A stretch of 33,589 nucleotides of DNA, taken from NCBI GenBank assembly GCA_031253755.1, contig JAIRVT010000074.1, positions 1 to 33,589 of the forward strand, given 5' to 3'. Source of the stretch: Enterobacteriaceae bacterium. GTDB lineage: Bacteria; Pseudomonadota; Gammaproteobacteria; Enterobacterales; Enterobacteriaceae. Positions within the stretch are counted from its first letter, which is position 1. Each line of letters opens with the position of its first letter. Under the pieces are notes generated by a model. That model was not told where the DNA came from. It was given only the letters and a program-made list of their open reading frames with translations, and did not search any database. A program made the translations under genes and the position numbers. Positions 27,890 to 33,589 of the stretch are shown piece by piece.

Positions 27890-28822
27890 ATGATGCACAC
27901 CTGTTCATGGAGACACATAGAAATTTTCCATGCAGTGATGACCGCCAAAAACCTGACTGACGCCGCCGTTTTATTAAACACATCACAACCCACTGTAAGC
28001 CGTGAGCTGGCACGCTTTGAGCAGTTACTGAAATTTAAATTGTTTGATCGGATCAAAGGACGTTTATTCCCGACCGTACAGGGGTTGCGATTGTTTGAAG
28101 AAGTTCAACGCTCCTATTATGGACTGGAAAGAATACTCAATGCAGCTGAGGGAATTCGCCAGTTTGAACACGCTCAACTATCTATTACCTGCCTACCGGT
28201 ATTCTCCCAATCCTTACTCCCCAAAACCTGCCACAGTTTTCTGCAATCTTATCCTGATACGCGGCTGACAATCATCCCGCAGGAGTCGCCATTATTGGAA
28301 GAATGGCTTTCAGCACAGCGCCATGATATCGGCCTGACCGAACATATACAGACTCCCGCCGGCACTCAGCGTGAAACCTTGATGACGCTGCATGAAGTTT
28401 GTGTTTTGCCTGCTAAACATCCACTCACGCAAAAATCACAGCTAACACCAGAAGATTTTCAAGAACAACCGTTTATCAGTCTTTCCATCACGGATAGCTA
28501 CAGGCAACTCATTGATGCCATATTCCATGAGCATCGTGTTTCGCGCAAAATGATTATGGAAACCCACAGTGCGGCATCAATATGCGCCATGATTAGTGAA
28601 GGTATTGGCGTCTCTATTGTTAATCCCTTGACCGCTCTGGATTATCTGGATAAAAACGCCAGCCTGTGTATACGACCATTCAGCATCGAAATTCCATTTA
28701 CGGTGAGTTTAATCAAGCCTATTCATCGCCCATCTTCAGAACCTGTTGAGGTATTCATTGCTCACCTAAAACAGCAGGCGGCGCTATTTACACAGGAGTT
28801 GGCGTTAGCTTTTCAGCATTAA
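27890..28822 (+). CDS. lysR: LysR, transcriptional activator of lysA
   Basis: The 310-residue founding-type LysR regulator (E. coli 311) has a winged helix-turn-helix at residues 15-45 (NLTDAAVLLNTSQPTVSREL) and a two-lobed effector domain with QESPLLEEWLSAQRHD and ETHSAASICAMISEG. It senses diaminopimelate and turns on lysA. The start at 27890 has AAAGGAT upstream; a second ATG follows directly. The divergent lysA neighbour makes the identification firm. Confidence 0.96.
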   Translation: MMHTCSWRHIEIFHAVMTAKNLTDAAVLLNTSQPTVSRELARFEQLLKFKLFDRIKGRLFPTVQGLRLFEEVQRSYYGLERILNAAEGIRQFEHAQLSITCLPVFSQSLLPKTCHSFLQSYPDTRLTIIPQESPLLEEWLSAQRHDIGLTEHIQTPAGTQRETLMTLHEVCVLPAKHPLTQKSQLTPEDFQEQPFISLSITDSYRQLIDAIFHEHRVSRKMIMETHSAASICAMISEGIGVSIVNPLTALDYLDKNASLCIRPFSIEIPFTVSLIKPIHRPSSEPVEVFIAHLKQQAALFTQELALAFQH

Positions 28823-28876
28823 CTTTTATCAGCCATTAATTTTCATCGGCTAAAATAGGTATCACCAAAATGAGTA

Positions 28877-29680
28877 TCAGCCAAGTTCAATAGTTTGCCC
28901 GGTAGAGAAATTTTTTGCATTTGGTAGCCATAATCGCCCCCACATTCCACTACAATGGCAAGCATATACGTGTTGTATATTTTCTTTTTTAATATATTTT
29001 CTGATAGACAAAAGTTTAATAGGAGAAGCATAACGTAAATGCAAACCACCAATAACTGCATAAATTTTATTAATACCCGTTATTATTTTACAGAACTCAA
29101 TCATTTCAATAACACCACGATGCCCACAACCAATAAAAATAATTAATCCGTGTTTAGATTTATACATTAAAACACCTTCATCTTTGACAAAATCAGATGA
29201 ATATTTTGCTCCAACAATTACACCATAGCTTTTACTCTCTTTTTTCTTAATTCCGCCTGAATAAACAAAATTATCGTTAATATGAGTTTCATCCTTTGAA
29301 AAAAAAACATCAAAATCATTGTAATTAACCTGTCTGGATAATTTTTTAAATTTCAATGCTTTTTTATCTGTTATCATCCAGCCATAATATCTCTCATTTT
29401 GAACCTCAGGATGACAAACAATTTTCGCGTCAGTAGATAAAAAAGGCAGACCACCGCAATGATCATAATGCCCATGTGATATAACGATCGTAGAAACCTG
29501 AGACAGATCAATATTTAATTTCTTTGCATTATCAATAAAACTGCTATCCGGCCCTGTATCAAAGAGGATTGCTGTTTTTTCGTCCTGAATCAATAAACTT
29601 AACTCTGATTTGCTTATCAAATATCCCTTATAGGGTGTAATAACCTGATTCTCCAGTAATGCTGTTATCTTTAATGTCAT
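28877..29680 (-). CDS. Metallo-beta-lactamase-fold hydrolase (COG1237-like)
   Basis: The 267-residue cytoplasmic protein has the zinc motif HGHYDHCGG (H69, H71, D73, H74), then H187 in GCGHRG, a conserved GGLHL with H214, and CHCSG with H242. This set and order resemble the COG1237 group annotated around methanopterin-related phosphate synthase (the MJ0301 type). The true substrate in bacteria is unknown. The gene is AT-rich. Its ATG at 29680 lies inside a copy of the intergenic repeat, with AAAGG upstream also from the repeat. It follows the prepilin peptidase gene by 53 bases on the same strand. Confidence 0.82.
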   Translation of the reverse strand: MTLKITALLENQVITPYKGYLISKSELSLLIQDEKTAILFDTGPDSSFIDNAKKLNIDLSQVSTIVISHGHYDHCGGLPFLSTDAKIVCHPEVQNERYYGWMITDKKALKFKKLSRQVNYNDFDVFFSKDETHINDNFVYSGGIKKKESKSYGVIVGAKYSSDFVKDEGVLMYKSKHGLIIFIGCGHRGVIEMIEFCKIITGINKIYAVIGGLHLRYASPIKLLSIRKYIKKENIQHVYACHCSGMWGRLWLPNAKNFSTGQTIELG

Positions 29681-29704
29681 ACCCTTTGCCTTTCACGTTG
29701 CCTA
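29679..29704 (+). repeat. TATACCC-type repeat end (copy e) over the start of the metallo-hydrolase gene
   Basis: ATACCCTTTGCCTTTCACGT followed by TGCC matches the left end of the element at 23409 with a few changes. On the minus strand its terminal GGGTATG contributes the start codon, and AAAGG a possible ribosome binding site. Confidence 0.7.
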
Positions 29705-29733
29705 GCATAATGAATTGTCTAACATAATGAAAA

Positions 29734-30270
29734 TTAAAGTACATCAATACCGCGTAAATTAAAAGCCATCAAGATTATGGCAGAAAAACAGAGATAAGGA
29801 CCAAAGGCGATAAATTCAGGAAAATTTTTTCTCTTAACCCAAATTAAAACAAAACCAAATAACCCGGATAGCGAAGATAACAACATTAACATGGGTATCA
29901 TTTCGACTCCAATCCATGCTCCAATTGCAGCCGCGAGTTTTAAATCACCATATCCTATTCCCTCTTTCTTTAATGTAAGCCGAATAAACCAATTCAATAC
30001 CCATAAAAATAAATACCCTGATATGGCGCCATATATTGCACTCTTGATCGGAATTAATTCACTATTGCTAATAAACACCAATCCAAACCACAATAAAGGT
30101 TGAGTTAAAATATCTGGCAACTGATATGTTTTTATATCTATAATCGCCAATAGAATTAAAGCACTAAAGAAACACAAAATTATTATATAGTTCACACCGA
30201 TTAAATTATTGAACCATCCAGCTTTTTCATCCATGAAAAATCCAATATAACTTTCATAAACGACATCCAT
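29734..30270 (-). CDS. A24-family prepilin peptidase, short form
   Basis: The 178-residue polytopic membrane protein contains the two aspartates of type IV prepilin peptidases: D45 in AIIDIKTYQLPD and D109 in GIGYGDLKLAAAIG, plus the AFGPYL motif. It lacks the N-terminal methyltransferase part with the CXXC pairs found in PilD and PulO, so it is a peptidase-only type such as TadV or CpaA-like enzymes. I prefer the ATG at 30270, 9 bases after AGGG; the ATG at 30279 touches the site. No pilin or secretion genes are adjacent, so the substrate is not evident here. It is AT-rich like the next gene. Confidence 0.82.
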   Translation of the reverse strand: MDVVYESYIGFFMDEKAGWFNNLIGVNYIIILCFFSALILLAIIDIKTYQLPDILTQPLLWFGLVFISNSELIPIKSAIYGAISGYLFLWVLNWFIRLTLKKEGIGYGDLKLAAAIGAWIGVEMIPMLMLLSSLSGLFGFVLIWVKRKNFPEFIAFGPYLCFSAIILMAFNLRGIDVL

Positions 30271-30279
30271 AAATAACAT

Positions 30280-30581
30280 CCCTGTTATGATATTCCTTAT
30301 TTATTTTCTGACATCAATCAGAACACGTGAGAATACTAAATTCTTATTCAGGTAGTCCGCAATAAAAAAATGATTAAAATCGTCATTCTGAAATAAATAT
30401 GCGAGACGGCTCGCAATTGTACTTATTTGTGAAGGTAAGAAGTTATTTTAGTCTGAGAGATTGCTTGATCACGCAATCAACGCTCATTTATGATGACGCT
30501 GGATCAACTTAATGGTGTGGCTATGCGCTATATCAGAACTCTCCGAAAAGCACTTTTCGGGAAAAAGAAGGAAAAAAACGT
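30280..30581. other. Divergent spacer before rsmE
   Basis: The 302 bases between the divergent prepilin peptidase gene and rsmE hold no gene I can support. GATTGC (30459-30464) and GCAATC (30473-30478) are inverted around TTGATCAC. CCGAAAAG (30543-30550) and CTTTTCGG (30553-30560) form a perfect stem 21 bases before the rsmE start. Promoters for both genes must lie here. Confidence 0.45.
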
Positions 30582-31313
30582 ATGCGAATTCCCCGCATTT
30601 ATCATCCTGAATCACTGACTGTAGGTACTGAAGTCTACCTGAGTGATGATGCAGCCAATCACGTTGGCCGTGTGCTCAGGATGAATAACGGACAGCGGTT
30701 ACAACTCTTTGACGGCAGTAATCAGGTTTTTGAGGCAGAACTGGCTGAAACCAGTAAAAAAGCAGTCAAAGTGCATGTTCTCGGAAGTAAACTGTCTGAC
30801 TGCGAATCACCATTGGATCTACATCTGGGGCAGGTGATGTCTCGTGGTGCAAAAATGGAATTCACAATCCAAAAATCGGTTGAGCTGGGTGTTAATACAA
30901 TTACACCGCTTCTGTCTGAACGCTGTGGTGTCAAGCTGGATGCAGAAAGGCTGGATAAAAAATTACAGCAGTGGAAAAAAATTGTCATTTCTGCCTGTGA
31001 ACAATGTGGGCGCAACCGGATCCCTGAAATACGCCCGGTTATGTCACTGGAAACATGGTGTGCAGAAAACGATAACAGTCTAAAACTCAATTTGCATCCC
31101 CGCGCCAGCCAAAGTATCAATACGCTACCATTACCAGTAGAAAAGGTTCGTCTCTTGATTGGCCCTGAAGGCGGGCTTTCTGCCGAAGAAATAGAAATGA
31201 CAACAAATCATCAATTTACTGATATTCTATTAGGCTCCCGCATCCTGCGGACAGAAACTACGGCACTCACTGCAATTACCGCATTGCAAGTGCGTTTTGG
31301 TGATCTGGGTTAA
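30582..31313 (+). CDS. rsmE: 16S rRNA (uracil-1498-N3)-methyltransferase RsmE
   Basis: The 243-residue SPOUT-family enzyme (E. coli length 243) methylates U1498 in the decoding region of 16S rRNA using S-adenosylmethionine. An N-terminal PUA-like domain ([18 protein letters not shown]) is followed by the trefoil-knot motifs [13 protein letters not shown] and [21 protein letters not shown] lies 9-10 bases before the ATG. gshB begins 9 bases after its stop, and rsmE-gshB-yqgE-ruvX is the conserved enterobacterial order. Confidence 0.97.
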   Translation: MRIPRIYHPESLTVGTEVYLSDDAANHVGRVLRMNNGQRLQLFDGSNQVFEAELAETSKKAVKVHVLGSKLSDCESPLDLHLGQVMSRGAKMEFTIQKSVELGVNTITPLLSERCGVKLDAERLDKKLQQWKKIVISACEQCGRNRIPEIRPVMSLETWCAENDNSLKLNLHPRASQSINTLPLPVEKVRLLIGPEGGLSAEEIEMTTNHQFTDILLGSRILRTETTALTAITALQVRFGDLG

Positions 31314-31322
31314 GGAGAAAGA

Positions 31323-32282
31323 ATGATCAAGCTCGGTATAGTGATGGACCCAATCTCATCCATCAACATTAAGAAAGATACTAGTTTTGCTATGCTGCTG
31401 GAAGCGCAGAAACGTGGGTGGGAAATCCATTACATGGAGATGAATGATCTCTATCTGTATCAAGGTGAAGCACGCGCGCAAACCCGTTTGCTTACGGTAG
31501 AAGAAAATCCTCAACAGTGGTATCAGTTTGGTAGTGAACAAGATATTGCCCTTGATACACTACATGTTATTTTGATGCGCAAAGATCCTCCTTTTGATAC
31601 TGAGTTTATCTACGCTACTTATATTCTGGAACGGGCTGAAATCAAAGGCAGTCTGGTTGTTAACAAACCACAAAGCCTGCGTGACTGTAACGAAAAACTA
31701 TTTACCGCATGGTTCCCCGAGCTGACACCGGATACACTGGTGACTCGCAACGCCAAAACTCTGCGCGAATTCCACCAAAAACACAGCGATGTTATCTTTA
31801 AGCCACTGGATGGTATGGGAGGAGCTTCCATTTTCCGTCTGAAACAAGATGACCCGAATATTGGTGTGATTATTGAAACGCTGACAGAACATGGCAGCCG
31901 TTACTGCATGGCTCAGAATTTCCTGCCTGCGATCAAGGAAGGTGACAAAAGGGTACTGGTTGTTGATGGCGAACCGGTACCGTACTGCCTTGCCCGTATC
32001 CCGGCACAGGGCGAAACCCGTGGTAACCTTGCAGCAGGCGGACGTGGAGAAGCACGACCGCTATCAGAAAGTGACTGGGCAATTGCCCGTGCTGTCGGCC
32101 CGATTTTAAAAGAAAAAGGGTTAATTTTTGTCGGACTTGACATCATTGGTGACCGTCTGACTGAAATCAACGTTACCAGCCCAACTTGTGTTCGTGAGAT
32201 AGAAGCAACTTTCCCGGCAGTATCCATTACAGGTATGTTTATGGATGCTATTGAAAAACGATTAGGCAAACCGACAGCATAA
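31323..32282 (+). CDS. gshB: Glutathione synthetase
   Basis: The 319-residue ATP-grasp ligase (E. coli about 315) joins gamma-glutamylcysteine and glycine. The N-terminal domain begins MIKLGIVMDPISSINIKKDT, as in E. coli. The ATP-grasp features are VIFKPLDGMGGASIFR, the glycine-rich NLAAGGRGEARPL loop and the Mg-site EINVTSPTCVREIE. A TAAGGAG site overlaps the end of rsmE. The genes are probably co-transcribed. Confidence 0.97.
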   Translation: MIKLGIVMDPISSINIKKDTSFAMLLEAQKRGWEIHYMEMNDLYLYQGEARAQTRLLTVEENPQQWYQFGSEQDIALDTLHVILMRKDPPFDTEFIYATYILERAEIKGSLVVNKPQSLRDCNEKLFTAWFPELTPDTLVTRNAKTLREFHQKHSDVIFKPLDGMGGASIFRLKQDDPNIGVIIETLTEHGSRYCMAQNFLPAIKEGDKRVLVVDGEPVPYCLARIPAQGETRGNLAAGGRGEARPLSESDWAIARAVGPILKEKGLIFVGLDIIGDRLTEINVTSPTCVREIEATFPAVSITGMFMDAIEKRLGKPTA

Positions 32283-32331
32283 TAGGCCAATCAGCTTCCA
32301 TTTCCTCGACACGCATAAAGACTGGATTCTG

Positions 32332-32353
32332 GTGAGAGGCTGAAGCCTCTCAC
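32332..32353. repeat. Perfect hairpin in the gshB-yqgE spacer, probably part of a degenerate intergenic element
   Basis: GTGAGAGGCT (32332-32341) and AGCCTCTCAC (32344-32353) are perfect 10-bp arms around GA. Similar GAGAGGCT/CTCTCACC sequence occurs in the middle of the element at 23409-23617. Together with the arm at 32417-32453 it suggests one decayed copy spanning roughly 32300-32453 in reverse orientation. Confidence 0.65.
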
Positions 32354-32416
32354 TCATCATCGGGAGCACAGATCACAATATGTCTTATAACAATGGTGGC
32401 CGTGATGAACGAACAT

Positions 32417-32453
32417 AGCCAACAAAGAGGCTGTTTGAAAAGCAAAGACTATA
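32417..32453 (-). repeat. TATACCC-type repeat end (copy c) in the yqgE leader
   Basis: AGCCAACAAAGAGGCTGTTT followed by GAAAAGCAAAGACTATA is the reverse of the left arm of the element at 23409, ending 26 bases before the yqgE start. The open frame reading through it upstream of yqgE is not coding. Confidence 0.85.
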
Positions 32454-32479
32454 ATTTAAAAAATAATTCTAGAAAACAC

Positions 32480-33043
32480 ATGAATCTACAGCACCATTTC
32501 CTTATCGCCATGCCTTCGCTCACTGACCCTTATTTTCATCGTTCCGTAGTCTATATCTGCGAGCACGATCATAATGGGGCAATGGGGCTAATTATTAATA
32601 AACCAATCGATCAGATTTCTATTCAAGGGGTTCTGAAAAAGTTGAATATCGCCCCTGTAGACAGAGATGAGAATATTAACCTGAATAAACCGGTCATGGC
32701 TGGTGGTCCTCTGTCTGAAGAGCACGGCTTTATCTTACATACACCGCTATCCGGCTTTAGTTCCAGCATTCAAATTTCTGATGAAACAATGGTAACAACG
32801 TCTAAAGATATGCTGGAAACATTAGGTACTCCACGTCAGCCGAAAAATATTTTGATGACATTAGGTTATTCAAATTGGGAAAAAGGCCAGCTAGAAAAAG
32901 AAATTATGGAAAATAGCTGGCTTACCGTCGCTGCGGAAACCTCTATCATTTTCAATACTCCGGTTGCAAATCGCTGGCGTGAAGCTGCATTGTTATTGGG
33001 AGTTAATATCCATAATCTCGCATTACATGCAGGGCATTCTTAA
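32480..33043 (+). CDS. yqgE: YqgE/AlgH family protein (UPF0301)
   Basis: The 187-residue protein starts [19 protein letters not shown] and has the same length as E. coli YqgE. Motifs [24 protein letters not shown] and [15 protein letters not shown] are the family hallmarks. Its molecular function is not settled; AlgH was linked to alginate regulation in Pseudomonas. I chose the ATG at 32480 over an upstream frame at 32393 because the latter runs through a repeat; the site before 32480 is weak. The stop overlaps the ruvX start (TAATG). Confidence 0.95.
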   Translation: MNLQHHFLIAMPSLTDPYFHRSVVYICEHDHNGAMGLIINKPIDQISIQGVLKKLNIAPVDRDENINLNKPVMAGGPLSEEHGFILHTPLSGFSSSIQISDETMVTTSKDMLETLGTPRQPKNILMTLGYSNWEKGQLEKEIMENSWLTVAAETSIIFNTPVANRWREAALLLGVNIHNLALHAGHS

Positions 33044-33465
33044 TGAAAAATCGTACCGTTATTGCATTTGATTTCGGCACCCACAGTATTGGTGCAGCTA
33101 TCGGGCAAGAAATAACTGGCACCGCCAGAGCACTAGACTCATTCAAAGCGAAAGAAGGCTCTCCTAATTGGGATAAGATAGAAAAACTTCTCAAAGAGTG
33201 GCAACCGGATTTAGTGATTGTCGGCCTGCCACTTAATATGGATGGCACTGAGCAGCTGGTTACCACACAGGCACGCAAATTTGCTAACCGTCTGCATGGT
33301 CGTTTTGGCGTCCAAGTTGAGCTACACGATGAACGGCTCACAACGGTAGAAGCACGATCTCACCTGTTTGACCATGGCGGATATCGTGCTCTTGATAAAG
33401 GCAAGGTTGATTCCGCTTCTGCTGTCATCATTCTGGAAAGCTGGTTCGAACAGCAATATTCATAA
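33043..33465 (+). CDS. ruvX: RuvX/YqgF, RNase H-fold nuclease for 16S rRNA 5' maturation
   Basis: The 140-residue protein (E. coli 138) has the Holliday-junction-resolvase fold. [14 protein letters not shown] near the N-terminus holds the first catalytic aspartate, followed by VGLPLNMDG and [10 protein letters not shown], with late aspartates in [10 protein letters not shown]. In E. coli it is essential and processes the 5' end of pre-16S rRNA. It overlaps yqgE by one base and is presumably translationally coupled. An insertion-sequence end starts 6 bases after its stop. Confidence 0.96.
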   Translation: MKNRTVIAFDFGTHSIGAAIGQEITGTARALDSFKAKEGSPNWDKIEKLLKEWQPDLVIVGLPLNMDGTEQLVTTQARKFANRLHGRFGVQVELHDERLTTVEARSHLFDHGGYRALDKGKVDSASAVIILESWFEQQYS

Positions 33466-33471
33466 TCAGCA

Positions 33472-33589
33472 TTGACTGCTCCCCGCCGTAAACGGCGAGG
33501 ATTCCCACTTCACAGAGCCGAACCTAAGCCGCAGCAGGCGATTTAGGGTTTACCGTCTCTCCGTGGGCTAACACTGCCAGCCCGGCAGC
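33472..33589 (-). ncRNA. Right end of an IS200/IS605-type element and 3' part of its guide RNA (omega RNA), cut by the window edge
   Basis: On the minus strand the tnpB tail runs into GTGGGAATCCTCGCCG, a TTTA loop and CGGCGGGG, then AGCAGTCAA. The stem is 33481-33488 with 33493-33500. IS605/IS1341-type right ends and TnpB omega RNAs end in just such a stem followed by a few bases and TCAA, with the guide read from adjacent DNA. I place the element boundary at about 33472; that base is inference. The guide would then be read from 33471 downward, antisense to the ruvX 3' end. Confidence 0.65.
33524..33589 (-). CDS. tnpB: TnpB (IS200/IS605 family RNA-guided nuclease), C-terminal fragment
   Basis: Reading the minus strand from the window edge gives 21 residues, AAGLAVLAHGETVNPKSPAA plus a final A, then TAG at 33524-33526. 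The form (N)xxAAGxAVLAxGE is the well-known C-terminal end of TnpB/OrfB proteins, and the stop lies just before the element's terminal stem, as expected. The rest of the gene lies beyond 33589, so whether it is intact cannot be told here. Confidence 0.8.
   Translation of the reverse strand, partial: AAGLAVLAHGETVNPKSPAAA

Noticed and set aside
31913-32290. 125-codon minus-strand frame inside gshB
   Set aside because: Antisense to the conserved ATP-grasp domain, with low-complexity shadow-type composition.
32393-32479. 29-residue N-terminal extension of YqgE
   Set aside because: It reads through the repeat arm at 32417-32453, and homologues start at MNLQHHF.

Overview
The window looks like a chromosomal segment of an insect- or host-associated member of the Enterobacterales, most likely Xenorhabdus or Photorhabdus (Morganellaceae). 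The housekeeping proteins are close to their Escherichia coli counterparts in length and motifs. E. coli lacks the complete Na+-NQR operon found here, and intergenic spaces carry recurring palindromic repeats with TATACCC/GGGTATA ends. The genus call is inference from protein flavour and repeats, not from a marker gene.

Layout. (1) 1-5400: crl, frsA and gpt on the minus strand, pepD on the plus strand, then dinB on the minus strand with a clear LexA operator. (2) 5400-6900: an isolated, AT-rich MFS exporter that looks acquired. (3) 6900-12640: glycine-betaine synthesis from choline, with betT divergent from betB-betA. A perfect BetI-type palindrome lies between them, but no betI gene is present. 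(4) 12640-20810: a coiled, probably inner-membrane lipoprotein, then one long minus-strand unit nqrABCDEF-apbE-nqrM. It holds the whole sodium pump plus the two maturation factors that attach FMN and build the Fe centre. (5) 20811-26350: yafK (dpaA), yafJ, gmhA and fadE, with a FadR operator before fadE and a strong terminator after it. Sections 1-5 keep the E. coli order fadE-gmhA-yafJ-yafK...dinB...pepD-gpt-frsA-crl, with the MFS, bet and nqr blocks placed between yafK and dinB. (6) 26383-28822: divergent lysA/lysR. (7) 28877-30270: an AT-rich pair, a metallo-beta-lactamase-fold hydrolase and a lone short prepilin peptidase. (8) 30582-33465: rsmE-gshB-yqgE-ruvX. (9) 33472-33589: the right end of an IS200/IS605-type element, with the last 21 codons of tnpB and the 3' part of its likely guide RNA. 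It begins 6 bases after the ruvX stop codon.

Three patterns cut across the genes. First, several conserved enzymes carry short in-frame tandem duplications at one loop each (frsA, betT, nqrA, lysA, weaker in apbE); these account for much or all of their extra length over relatives. Second, copies of one palindromic intergenic repeat abut the translation starts of betA and the metallo-hydrolase gene and lie in the leader of yqgE. In the metallo-hydrolase gene the repeat supplies the ATG itself. Third, three TATAT-CCCGC/GCGGG-ATATA hairpins sit within 60 bases downstream of the stop codons of crl, betT and betB (one is also just past the MFS stop). I found no tRNA, rRNA, CRISPR array or prophage. 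I did not find a clearly new defence or biosynthetic system; the repeat behaviour and the TnpB end are the most unusual content.
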